From NCBI GenBank assembly GCA_027619145.1, contig JAQCGA010000085.1, positions 1-10,511 of the forward strand: DNA of 10,511 nt, given 5' to 3'. This DNA is from a bacterium (lineage in GTDB: Bacteria > Latescibacterota > UBA2968 > GCA-2709665). Made by a program: the position numbers and the translations under genes. This document shows positions 1 to 7,039 of this stretch, piece by piece. The notes under the pieces were generated by a model that made no database searches, was not told the DNA's origin, and was given only the letters and a program-made list of their open reading frames with translations. Every line of letters begins with the position of its first letter. Position 1 is the stretch's first letter.

Positions 1-963
1 CACCAGATCCAGATACTCCGTTTTCCAGTCCTCTTCCGTAGCAGGCACAACATCTGCGCCACCCAGAGAACAAACCGTTTCATCCCCCCGCACCTCCACG
101 CCATTTTCTTGAAGCGCTTTCACCAGCCCCGGTAAAAACGTCTCGGCAACATTCCTCTGCACCAGCAACGTCTCTGCCGCGTTACACACGGCCGGATACT
201 GAACCTTGGCATCTACGCAAATCCGCTCTGCCTTTTCCAGGTCCGCCGCACCATCCACATAGACATGGCAGATCCCGTCTGCGTGTCCCATAACCGGAAT
301 TTTTGTATTCGACATAATATGCTGCACAAGCTCATTGGAACCCCGGGGGATAATCAGATCAATCAAATGATGCAGACCCAGAATCGCACGAACATCCTCC
401 CGCGCTTCCAGCAAATGCATCCAGCCCTCCGGAATACCAGGCAAGCCGCGCGTAGCATCTCGCATCACTTTTGCCAGCGCCCGATTCGTATGCAACGCCT
501 CGCTTCCTCCCTTCAACAACACCCCATTACCCGCCTTCAAACATAACGCAGCAATCTGAACCAACGCATCTGGCCGAGACTCAAAAATCACCCCAATTAC
601 ACCAATAGGTACGGACACCCGAAACAACTTCAGCCCTTCGTCCAGTTCCGTGGACATCAACGTTCTACCAATCGGGTCCGGTTGACTTTTCACACTCCGA
701 ACCCCCAGAATAATCTCGTCCTTCAACTTCGCCACATCCACCTTCAACCGCTTCACCAGAGCCGGTGTCAACTTCCCCTGGGCCTGCAATTTCTCTGCCG
801 CTTCCAGATCCTTCCGGTTCGCTTCCAGAATTGCCTCTGTCTGGGCTTCCAATCCTCTTGCAATGGCCTCCAGGGCACCATTTCGTTCCACCTCAGACGC
901 CTGCCCCATCACCAGCGCAGCCGCGCGCGCCGCCTCTGCTCCAGCCCGAATATCATCGGCCAT
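1..963 (-). CDS. proA: Glutamate-5-semialdehyde dehydrogenase (gamma-glutamyl phosphate reductase), 3' end outside window
   Basis: ProA reduces gamma-glutamyl phosphate to glutamate-5-semialdehyde with NADPH, the second step of proline synthesis in the cytoplasm. The 321 residues visible here are the N-terminal three quarters; the family is usually about 415-420 residues, so roughly 95 C-terminal residues lie beyond position 1. The catalytic cysteine is in AKVQYPAVCNAAETLLV (Cys260). Other family signatures are VIGVIFESRPDALVQIA, IDLIIPRGSNELVQ and PVMGHADGICHVYVD. These are closer in wording to the reductase domain of plant P5CS than to E. coli ProA, but there is no fused glutamate kinase domain, so ProB must be elsewhere. 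The start is ATG at 963, preceded by a GGGGG ribosome binding site six bases upstream. It lies 101 bp behind the Gfo/Idh gene, across a repeat-bearing gap, so membership of the upstream operon is uncertain. The family assignment is secure. Confidence 0.96.
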   Translation of the reverse strand, partial: MADDIRAGAEAARAAALVMGQASEVERNGALEAIARGLEAQTEAILEANRKDLEAAEKLQAQGKLTPALVKRLKVDVAKLKDEIILGVRSVKSQPDPIGRTLMSTELDEGLKLFRVSVPIGVIGVIFESRPDALVQIAALCLKAGNGVLLKGGSEALHTNRALAKVMRDATRGLPGIPEGWMHLLEAREDVRAILGLHHLIDLIIPRGSNELVQHIMSNTKIPVMGHADGICHVYVDGAADLEKAERICVDAKVQYPAVCNAAETLLVQRNVAETFLPGLVKALQENGVEVRGDETVCSLGGADVVPATEEDWKTEYLDLV

Positions 964-1002
964 ACCATACCCCCAGCCTGTTACTCGATCCAATTCCCAA
1001 TG

Positions 1003-1040
1003 GATAATTGGCAATTGATAATTGATAATTGTTGATGATT
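1003..1040. repeat. Degenerate tandem heptamer repeat (GATAATT units)
   Basis: On the plus strand the units are GATAATT (1003-1009), GGCAATT (1010-1016), GATAATT (1017-1023), GATAATT (1024-1030), a three-base GTT, then GATGATT (1034-1040). The array lies in the 101-bp gap between the Gfo/Idh gene and proA. CCAATT at 990-995 and AATTGG at 1006-1011 could also pair as a short hairpin with a 10-base loop. It resembles the short tandemly repeated heptamers known from some bacterial intergenic regions. No function can be read from it, and it lacks the GC-rich stem and T-run of an intrinsic terminator. Confidence 0.75.
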
Positions 1041-1064
1041 CCCATTCCTGATTATTTTACTGCG

Positions 1065-2105
1065 TTACAACGGCAACCCCACCGGCTGATGCGTCTCTCC
1101 AGACCGGTACGCCGCCACAATCGTCTCCAGCGTCTTGCGCCCTTCTTCTCCTGGAATATCCGGCTGCCTGCTCTCAAACACCGCCTCCGCGAACCGTTCC
1201 GTATACACCCTGCGCGGCTCCTCTCCCTGCAACGAGAGCGAATTCCACTCGCCCGCCTGCAAACCCCGCTCACCGCGTGAAGTGAACACCTCCATCGTCT
1301 CTCCCGCCGGAAACAGAATCTGCCCTTCAGTACCTACAATCCGGTTCCCGTTCCCCCGCCTTCCCCGCGCACACGAAGACGCAGTGGCCGTCCCAATCGC
1401 GCCATTGTCATACCGGAAAACCGCCGTAATCGAATCCTCCACTTCTACCCGGGTGCAGTACGTATCGTACTCGCAAAATACCCGTACGGCTTCCAACCCC
1501 GTAATGTATCGGAACCGATCGATATCGTGCACCAGGTTCATCACCAGCACCCCACCCCCCGATTGCTCTCGGGACTTGCGCCATTCAGTCTGCACCCGGC
1601 CAGAATATCCTCCTGTCCAGTAACTATCCTGCTTGTCCGCCATCACGTGGAATTGCATCCCCACCACTTCACCAATCACACCCGCCGAAACCAGTTCTTT
1701 TGCTTTCACAGTCGAAGCTGCGTACCGAGACACCAGATTAATCCCCAACAACACGCCAGCTTCTTTGCAAGCAGCAATCATTCGGTCCGCCTGCTCCAAC
1801 GTGCACGCAATTGGCTTCTCGCACATTACATGCTTACCCGCTGAAGCCGCCTGAACGGTCAACGGTTCATGCAAATAATGCGGCGCCGAAATCACCACCG
1901 CATCCACCTCTGAATGTTCCAGAACTTCATCCAGTTCCGTCGTATGCGGCACTCCAAATGTCTGCCCAAACGAAGCCGCTACTTCTGCCACCGGATCCAT
2001 CGCCATCACAATTTCCGCATTGCGCGCATCCCCAATTGCCTTCCCCGATGCCTTATAAGCGATCTCCCCACACCCAATCATCCCAATTCTCAATTTCTGT
2101 CCCAT
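1065..2105 (-). CDS. Gfo/Idh/MocA family NAD(P)-dependent oxidoreductase
   Basis: A 346-residue protein of the usual size for this family, whose members oxidise or reduce sugars, inositols and sugar derivatives using NAD(P). The N-terminal Rossmann fold is marked by GMIGCGEIA (about residues 8-16). The family EKP motif is at 96-98 (MCEKPIACTLEQAD), with its lysine at the nicotinamide site. The alpha/beta substrate domain carries NLVHDIDRFRYITG (about 191-204), where the HDxD residues normally form the catalytic acid/base pair. No signal peptide is visible, so it is cytoplasmic. An in-frame ATG at 2111 would add two residues, but GAGG at 2115-2118 is only 3 bases from it and 9 bases from the ATG at 2105, so 2105 is preferred. 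It lies 37 bp downstream of the Ldh2-type gene, probably in the same operon. It is clearly divergent from the other Gfo/Idh copy at 5199-6215, so this is not a recent duplication. The substrate is unknown. Confidence 0.93.
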   Translation of the reverse strand: MGQKLRIGMIGCGEIAYKASGKAIGDARNAEIVMAMDPVAEVAASFGQTFGVPHTTELDEVLEHSEVDAVVISAPHYLHEPLTVQAASAGKHVMCEKPIACTLEQADRMIAACKEAGVLLGINLVSRYAASTVKAKELVSAGVIGEVVGMQFHVMADKQDSYWTGGYSGRVQTEWRKSREQSGGGVLVMNLVHDIDRFRYITGLEAVRVFCEYDTYCTRVEVEDSITAVFRYDNGAIGTATASSCARGRRGNGNRIVGTEGQILFPAGETMEVFTSRGERGLQAGEWNSLSLQGEEPRRVYTERFAEAVFESRQPDIPGEEGRKTLETIVAAYRSGETHQPVGLPL

Positions 2106-2107
2106 AT

Positions 2108-2144
2108 CCATTCGCCTCTATTTATTTATTCGCCCATTCGCCTC
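2108..2144. repeat. Duplicated 11-bp intergenic element; one copy carries the ribosome binding site of the downstream gene
   Basis: CCATTCGCCTC occurs at 2108-2118 and again at 2134-2144, a 26-bp offset, and a third core ATTCGCC lies at 2128-2134. On the transcribed (minus) strand each copy reads GAGGCGAATGG. The first-transcribed copy overlaps the TGA stop of the Ldh2-type gene (2145-2143). The second supplies the GAGG ribosome binding site and an ATG of the Gfo/Idh gene. Between them lies AT-rich AATAAATAAATA sequence. So the whole 31-bp gap between the two genes consists of this repeat plus a short AT-rich spacer. Confidence 0.75.
2115..2118 (-). promoter_or_regulatory. Ribosome binding site that decides the start of the Gfo/Idh gene
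   Basis: GAGG on the minus strand lies 3 bases from the ATG at 2111 but 9 bases from the in-frame ATG at 2105. The latter spacing is normal, so translation more likely starts at 2105. Use of the upstream ATG cannot be excluded. Confidence 0.55.
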
Positions 2145-3186
2145 AAACCTTCACCCCTAACTTCTTCGCTGTCTCCGCAATCCGCTCCCAGGTCGTCTCC
2201 TCCACTGGAATCCCCTCTTCCAGGCGTTTCTGCTTCGCCCGGTAAGACCGCTCGCCCGGTACCAGCACCTCCGTAGATCCCGGCGCTGGCTTCGCAGATT
2301 TTACATATTCTATAAACCGTTTCACCTCTTCCTTGAACGCATCTAACGGCTGGAACGCCTCAACATTGATCACCTGAACGAACAACGCATTGCCAGACAC
2401 CTCGCTTTTCTCACGCGAGCACCCGGCCGGAGACAACGCCCCAGACAGAATATCAATCACAAAAGCCAACCCGTATCCCTTGTGACCCACCGCCCCACCA
2501 AAGGGCAGCAATGCTCCTTTCGGGTCCGTCACATAATCCTCAGGATCATTTGTCGGATTCCCTTCGTGGTCCACCATCCACCCGTCCGGCATTTTCTCAC
2601 CCCGGGCAAGCGTCACGCGTACCTTCCCGCCGGCCGCAACCGCCGTTGTCAAATCCAGCACCACTGGAAACTCGCCAGCAGACGGAATAGCCACAGACAA
2701 ACAGTTTGCCGGTAAAACCCGCCCAATACCACCCCACGGCACCATGGCCAGATCCGCCCCGTGCCCGTTATTCGTCAGCATCCCAATCATATCTGCATCC
2801 GATGCAAGCGGTGGATACGCACCCAGGCGACCCACATGATTGCACTGGTGTACCGTTACCAATCCCACCGACGCTTCCTTCGCCTTTTGCATGGCAATCT
2901 TCATTGCTTCCGCTGCGGTTACATGCCCAAAACCCCAGTTCCCGTTCAACACGGCAGAAGCCGCCGTCTCCCGCTCCACCTCCACCTTTGCGCCTGGTCG
3001 GATCTGCCCATTTTCAATCGCAGTCACATATTGTGGCAACCGCATCACACCATGGGAATCGTGCCCCATCAGACTGGACTCCACCAGCAGGCCCGCAACC
3101 GTCTCTGCCTCTTCTGGTGTGGCCCCTGCCCGCTCGTAGATCTCCCGCCCAATTCGCCGCAGTTCCTCTCCGGAAAACACCGGCAT
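2143..3186 (-). CDS. Ldh2-family malate/L-lactate-type dehydrogenase
   Basis: A 347-residue NAD(P)-dependent 2-hydroxyacid or 2-ketoacid oxidoreductase of the Ldh_2 family, which includes malate/L-sulfolactate, ureidoglycolate and 2,3-diketogulonate dehydrogenases and is unrelated to ordinary lactate dehydrogenase. The catalytic motif is SSLMGHDSHGVMRLPQY with His42, Asp43, Ser44 and His45. Further family signatures are CNHVGRLGAY (115-124), TNNGHGADLAMVPWGG (138-153), DLTTAVAAGGKVRV (178-191) and FGGAVGHKGYGLAFVIDIL (229-247). Length is typical and there is no signal peptide. The ATG at 3186 has a strong AGGAGG seven bases upstream. The gene follows the AMP-ligase by 50 bp and precedes a Gfo/Idh gene by 37 bp, so it is probably cotranscribed with both. 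Motifs alone cannot separate substrates within this family; the neighbours favour a sugar-acid or hydroxyacid. Confidence 0.93.
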   Translation of the reverse strand: MPVFSGEELRRIGREIYERAGATPEEAETVAGLLVESSLMGHDSHGVMRLPQYVTAIENGQIRPGAKVEVERETAASAVLNGNWGFGHVTAAEAMKIAMQKAKEASVGLVTVHQCNHVGRLGAYPPLASDADMIGMLTNNGHGADLAMVPWGGIGRVLPANCLSVAIPSAGEFPVVLDLTTAVAAGGKVRVTLARGEKMPDGWMVDHEGNPTNDPEDYVTDPKGALLPFGGAVGHKGYGLAFVIDILSGALSPAGCSREKSEVSGNALFVQVINVEAFQPLDAFKEEVKRFIEYVKSAKPAPGSTEVLVPGERSYRAKQKRLEEGIPVEETTWERIAETAKKLGVKV

Positions 3187-3236
3187 ATCGATCCTCCTCA
3201 GGTCATCATTTCGGCTTAATTACATACCCCTGTACC

Positions 3237-5081
3237 CTACCCCGAATATGCTTCCTCAATCATCTCTTTACATTGCTTCATCACCGCACCGTGCACCAGC
3301 TTCTTCAACCCCCGGGTCAACGTACCGGCCTCCTCGCTGAGCGCATAAGGCAACACCAGCACCTTTTGTGGCCGCTCATGTTTCGGTAATCCCGCGAGGG
3401 TCGCTTCTTTCAATAACTGCTCACGAACCTGCTCCAGCACAGCCGGGTGCCTGCGCACTTCCTCGTCGTCTTCTGGCATATCCGGCAACCCACGTGCCTC
3501 CTCTACATTCACCGTCACCAGCGGCAATGGGAACGATCGCGCCTGGTCGCCACACACCAGCACGTGTTCCACCAGCGGTGCCCGTGCATAAATTTGCTCC
3601 AATCGCTCCGGATTCACGAACTCGCCGTTGTTCAATTTAAACTGCCGGCCCACGCGCCCCCGAAACGTCAAAAACCCCTCTCCGTCCATACTGAACAAAT
3701 CTCCGGTCCGGTACCATACCTTGCCCGTCTCATCTGTTACCAGCACCTTTTTTGTTTGTTCTGGATCGTCCAAATATTCTTGCATCACGTGCGTTCCGCT
3801 GGCCCACAGTTCACCCACCCCGGCCGGGTTGCCCCGGTACGTTCCCGTTGCCGGATCTCCGTACGCCACTTCCTCCCCGCCTTCCGTCATCAACTTCACC
3901 TCAATCAGCGGCCGGCCTACCGAACCAATCTGCTGCCCCTCCAGATGATTCACCGCAATCAGCGGACTGCACTCTGTGGTGCCGTACCCTTCAAATGCCT
4001 TGATCCCCAGCACCTCCTGAAAAAACGCCAGCGCCTCGGGATCGGCCTTCGCCGCCCCGACAATCAAAGCCTCCAAACGGCTCCCCACACGGCCAGCCAG
4101 CTTCGCACGAATCTGGGCAACCACTTTCCGTCCTACCGCCGCGTGCACCATCCAATCCAGCACCGACGCTTCTCCCCTCGAAATCTTCTGCTGGGCCCGA
4201 ACCGCCCGTCCAATCAATTTCCCCCGCGTCCCACCCGATTCGATCTCTTTCCGCACATTTCCATATACTTTGTCCAGAATCAACGGAACCGTTAAAAATA
4301 CATGTGGCTCAGAATGTCGAATATCCACCAGCACCCGGTCCGGAGACCGAGCCAGATCCAGCGTCCACCCCTTTGCCAGCGGATAATAAATATTCAAAAT
4401 CCCCAGCGTATGATAATCCGGTGCGGACTTGAATAGCACCGGATCTTCCCGGCGAAGAATCACATCCCACACCGACTGTACATTTGCCACAATACTCCGG
4501 TGTGTCTGTACCACACCTTTGGGCAGCCCCGAAGAACCCGATGTGTACACCACTTTGGATTCATCTTCCGGGTGAATCTCCACCTCCGGTGGCGGCCCCT
4601 GCGCTCCGGCCTTAATCAGATCGAAAAATGAAGACATCCCCTCTGCCTGTCCCTCGGTGAGCACTTCTTGGGGAGGCTGTTCCAACTGCGGTCGGATTCG
4701 CTCCATCTGATCCCGGCTTTTGGCATCTACAAATAGCAGTGAGATTCCCGAGTGATTGATATTATGCACCAGCAAGTCATCCGGAAGTTTATTACACAAT
4801 GGCACCGTGGAATATCCCTGAAGATCGCAGGCCAGAAAGACCAGAACCGGTTCCAGCCCACCATCCGTCAACAGCCCCACTCGCTGCCCTTTTTGCAACC
4901 CCATGCGGGCCAATCCAGAAGCCAGGCGGTCTCGCTGTTCCCGCAGGTTCCGGTACGTCAAAGGCATGTATTGAAGCCCCCGGTCTCCTTTCTGGTCGGA
5001 CTGCCGTAAAACTCGAACCGCCGTCCGGTCCGCATTCTGCTCAAAACTCTCGTTCATCAGATCCTTGAGGGTCTGGGTCAT
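3237..5081 (-). CDS. AMP-dependent acyl-CoA synthetase, long-chain type
   Basis: A 614-residue member of the ANL adenylating superfamily, most like long-chain fatty acid-CoA ligases, which activate a carboxylic acid with ATP to an acyl-adenylate and transfer it to CoA. Motifs run in order: the ATP loop YTSGSSGLPKG (179-189), EGYGTTECSPL (364-374), YRTGD (457-461), the hinge region FRGRVGRQFKLNNGEF (473-488), and a C-terminal TLTRGLKK (587-594) where Lys593 aligns with the usual catalytic lysine of the TPTLK motif. The FKLNNGEFVNPERLE wording is typical of the long-chain (ACSL) branch. No membrane segment or signal peptide is evident. The ATG at 5081 has GGAG 11 bases upstream. It starts 19 bp after the 24-codon ORF and is followed after 50 bp by the Ldh2-type gene. 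The true acid may be a fatty acid or another hydrophobic acid; no other beta-oxidation genes are in the window. Confidence 0.92.
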   Translation of the reverse strand: MTQTLKDLMNESFEQNADRTAVRVLRQSDQKGDRGLQYMPLTYRNLREQRDRLASGLARMGLQKGQRVGLLTDGGLEPVLVFLACDLQGYSTVPLCNKLPDDLLVHNINHSGISLLFVDAKSRDQMERIRPQLEQPPQEVLTEGQAEGMSSFFDLIKAGAQGPPPEVEIHPEDESKVVYTSGSSGLPKGVVQTHRSIVANVQSVWDVILRREDPVLFKSAPDYHTLGILNIYYPLAKGWTLDLARSPDRVLVDIRHSEPHVFLTVPLILDKVYGNVRKEIESGGTRGKLIGRAVRAQQKISRGEASVLDWMVHAAVGRKVVAQIRAKLAGRVGSRLEALIVGAAKADPEALAFFQEVLGIKAFEGYGTTECSPLIAVNHLEGQQIGSVGRPLIEVKLMTEGGEEVAYGDPATGTYRGNPAGVGELWASGTHVMQEYLDDPEQTKKVLVTDETGKVWYRTGDLFSMDGEGFLTFRGRVGRQFKLNNGEFVNPERLEQIYARAPLVEHVLVCGDQARSFPLPLVTVNVEEARGLPDMPEDDEEVRRHPAVLEQVREQLLKEATLAGLPKHERPQKVLVLPYALSEEAGTLTRGLKKLVHGAVMKQCKEMIEEAYSG

Positions 5082-5100
5082 CGTCCTGTTTCTCCTCCCT

Positions 5101-5175
5101 CTATGGCTTTATATCTGCCAGTTCGTCCGGCCGTAGCTCTTCGTACCGTCTCCAGGTCTTCAATTCATCTGCCAT
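5101..5175 (-). pseudogene. 24-codon ORF resembling the N-terminus of a creatininase-family protein; probable 5' gene remnant
   Basis: An ATG at 5175 preceded by GGAG seven bases upstream opens a 24-codon frame, MADELKTWRRYEELRPDELA followed by DIKP, ending in TAG at 5101. It fits exactly between the second Gfo/Idh gene (23 bp upstream) and the AMP-ligase (19 bp downstream). The wording 'RYEELRPDELADIK' is, from memory, how creatininase (creatinine amidohydrolase)-family proteins often begin, just before their first metal-binding strand with the E-x-H motif; that strand and the rest of the domain are absent. My preferred reading is a 5' remnant left by an internal deletion, with its own working ribosome binding site. 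Alternatives are a genuine small protein or a coupling leader for the ligase. The ORF and ribosome binding site are directly visible; the family link is a recollection that a search could overturn. Confidence 0.5.
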
Positions 5176-5198
5176 ATCTTCGCTCCTGGAACCTGAGA

Positions 5199-6215
5199 TC
5201 ATATCTCCACATCTACGGGTACACCTACCTTCATAGATTGATGAATCGCCTCCACTACCCCCACGGCACGCCGGGCATCTTCTCCGGGTGCAAGCGGCGC
5301 ACGCCCCAGTGCAATACAATCCACAAAATGCTCCATTTCATCCCGGTACACGCCCCCCAACCGCCCGTCTACCTCCGGACCGTACACCGCATTGGGATAC
5401 TCGCAGAACCCTGGCCCACGTAACGTCAGCCCCGTCTGCTCAGGAACAATATGGATCTCTCCTGCTGTACCCTCGGCTTCAAAGAGATGGGTATACATCC
5501 GCCCCGGTGAATCTGCGGGCACCCACCAGGAATTCTCCAGACAGGATACGGCACCGGACTCCCATTCCAGAATGGAAAAAATGGTATCGTCCAGATCGTA
5601 GCCTTTTTTTGAAAGGAGCCCCCGCCGCCCTTTTGCATACACCTGTTTCACCTTTGAATCCATCGCCCAAACCAGAAAATCCACATCGTGAATGCCCAGA
5701 AAATACGCCACCGACACACGGTCTCCGTAGCGATCCACCACTGTAGACGGATTGTTCCTGCGTGAAAACGTGTGCACAAGTTCACCCACACCCCCTCCAC
5801 GCATCGCCTCCCGGGCCGCAGCGTACCTCGGATCAAACCGCAACGTATGCCCCACCAACAACGTCACCCCCGCCTCGTCCACAGCATCCAGAATAGTCCG
5901 GCAATCCGTCTGCGTAAATGCCAGAGGTTTTTCCACAAACAAATGCTTCCCCGCCTTAGCACCCGCCACGGAAGGTGCCACATGCAAATGGTCCGGCGTG
6001 GCAATCACCAGTCCGTCCAGTTCTGGTTCCGCATCCAGCATCTCCTCCACGCTTCCGTACCCCATTCCACCCCACGCCTCGCTCACTTCTTTTATACGCG
6101 CGGCATCCAGATCCACCACCGCTGTCAGATTCGCCCTTGGCGACTCTGCAATCAAACGAGAAAACCGGCTACCCATCAGCCCCAGTCCAACCACCCCAAG
6201 TCGTACCTGATCCAT
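5199..6215 (-). CDS. Gfo/Idh/MocA family NAD(P)-dependent oxidoreductase
   Basis: A 338-residue dehydrogenase of the Gfo/Idh/MocA family. The Rossmann motif is VVGLGLMGSRFSR (8-20), the cofactor-site EKP is at 95-97 (LFVEKPLAFTQTD), and the substrate-domain motif YFLGIHDVDFLVWAM is at 171-185, with His176 and Asp179 in the usual catalytic positions. It is full length and has no signal peptide, so it is cytoplasmic. The ATG at 6215 is preceded by AGGAG ten bases upstream. It follows the isochorismatase-family gene by 46 bp and is followed by the creatininase-like remnant, all in one direction, so an operon is likely. The HDVD wording is typical of inositol or sugar dehydrogenases, but the family is too broad to name a substrate. 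Confidence 0.93.
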   Translation of the reverse strand: MDQVRLGVVGLGLMGSRFSRLIAESPRANLTAVVDLDAARIKEVSEAWGGMGYGSVEEMLDAEPELDGLVIATPDHLHVAPSVAGAKAGKHLFVEKPLAFTQTDCRTILDAVDEAGVTLLVGHTLRFDPRYAAAREAMRGGGVGELVHTFSRRNNPSTVVDRYGDRVSVAYFLGIHDVDFLVWAMDSKVKQVYAKGRRGLLSKKGYDLDDTIFSILEWESGAVSCLENSWWVPADSPGRMYTHLFEAEGTAGEIHIVPEQTGLTLRGPGFCEYPNAVYGPEVDGRLGGVYRDEMEHFVDCIALGRAPLAPGEDARRAVGVVEAIHQSMKVGVPVDVEI

Positions 6216-6261
6216 TCGCTTTCAGCTCCTTCCACCAAAAAAACGCATGCACAACCCACTC

Positions 6262-6801
6262 CTACTTCACCAAACGAGCAATCTGCTTGAACTGCGGTGT
6301 ACCTGCTTCTCGCAACAATTCAAACAACGCCATCTCCACCGACGTAATCTCCGCACCCGCACAAGCCATCTTCTCCAAACCAATGTTCCGATTCTGCTGG
6401 GTTCGAGACGAAACCGCATCGGCAACAACCTCTACATGAAACCCCAGATCCAGCAAGTTCCGAGCGGTCTGATACACACAAATATGCGTCTCAATACCCG
6501 CCACCAATACCTGACGCACCTGCCGTTGGCGCAATCCATCCAGGAACTCTGTTTTCCCGCACGCACTGAAACACAGCTTCGAAATCGGTTCCACACCCGC
6601 GAGTAACTCTGCCACCTCTGGAACCGTAGGCCCCAACCCCTCCGGGTACTGCTCCATCCAGAAAATGGGCAGTTCCAGGACCTGAGCGCCTTGAATCAGA
6701 ATACGAAGATTCCGAAACAGGCTTTCTTTTTCTACCATCAGGCTCGCCAGCTTGCCCTGTACATCAATCAGCGCCAGCGCAGTATGCTCAGCTTTCAACA
6801 T
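6262..6801 (-). CDS. Isochorismatase-family cysteine hydrolase
   Basis: A 179-residue cytoplasmic cysteine hydrolase. The family triad is visible: Asp13 in LIDVQGKL, Lys75 in PISKLCFSAC, and the nucleophile Cys108 in AGIETHICVYQTA. The preceding Gly-Ile-Glu (102-104) is where the conserved cis-peptide normally lies. EQYPEGLGPT (50-59) and ADAVSSRTQQNR (127-138) mark the YcaC/ISOC2-like branch rather than true isochorismatase, and there is no siderophore context. Members hydrolyse amides or related C-N or ether bonds, but most of this branch has no known substrate. The ATG at 6801 has a strong GGAGGT eight bases upstream. It appears to be the first gene of the minus-strand operon, lying after the terminator of the toroid gene and a 187-bp leader. 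Confidence 0.92.
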   Translation of the reverse strand: MLKAEHTALALIDVQGKLASLMVEKESLFRNLRILIQGAQVLELPIFWMEQYPEGLGPTVPEVAELLAGVEPISKLCFSACGKTEFLDGLRQRQVRQVLVAGIETHICVYQTARNLLDLGFHVEVVADAVSSRTQQNRNIGLEKMACAGAEITSVEMALFELLREAGTPQFKQIARLVK

Positions 6802-6988
6802 TCGCAGGACCTCCGATTAACTTATCATCGCATAGATTGAACAATTTACGCATTACACACGCAAAAAAAAGACAAAAATACGCACGCCTGCAACCGTTCT
6901 TTCAACATCTTATCCGACAAACCCCAAAACCATCCGCACGAAATATACATAGATCTATCCGCCGTGTCGATCTGGAAATCCTGCGCAC
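6802..6988 (-). promoter_or_regulatory. Leader of the isochorismatase operon with a weak promoter candidate
   Basis: This 187-bp gap holds no gene. On the minus strand a weak sigma70-like pair, TTGCGT (6864-6859) and TTCAAT (6841-6836), is separated by 17 bases and would start transcription about 28 bases before the ATG at 6801. The region is AT-rich with poly-T stretches and includes a perfect 8-bp palindrome TAGATCTA at 6950-6957. A promoter is expected here because the upstream gene ends in a terminator, but the boxes match the consensus poorly, so the exact site is uncertain. Confidence 0.35.
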
Positions 6989-7018
6989 AAAAAAGGGGCG
7001 ACCTGCAGGCCGCCCCTT
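6989..7018 (-). terminator. Rho-independent terminator of the toroid-protein gene
   Basis: On the minus strand AAGGGGCG (7018-7011) and CGCCCCTT (7000-6993) form a perfect 8-bp GC-rich stem. The 10-base loop contains CCTGCAGG, which could extend the hairpin. It runs into six T residues (6994-6989, partly shared with the stem end). It lies 21 bp after the TAA at 7042-7040, the expected place for an intrinsic terminator, and separates this gene from the isochorismatase operon. Confidence 0.9.
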
Positions 7019-7039
7019 GCTACAGATCGACTCTCTTCT

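Noticed and set aside
2706..3389. Plus-strand open frame (227 codons) opposite the Ldh2 gene and the end of the AMP-ligase gene
   Set aside because: It crosses two real minus-strand genes, and its Pro/Ser/His-rich composition is that of an antisense shadow.
3447..4295. Long plus-strand open frame (282 codons) opposite the AMP-ligase gene
   Set aside because: It is antisense to a gene with unmistakable motifs, its translation is Pro/His/Arg-rich and low in structure, and it has no family-like segments. It is a shadow.
5101..5319. 72-codon minus-strand frame containing the creatininase-like remnant
   Set aside because: The upstream two thirds overlap the Gfo/Idh gene out of frame and read as Cys/Arg-rich noise. 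Only the last 24 codons, with their own ribosome binding site, are credible.
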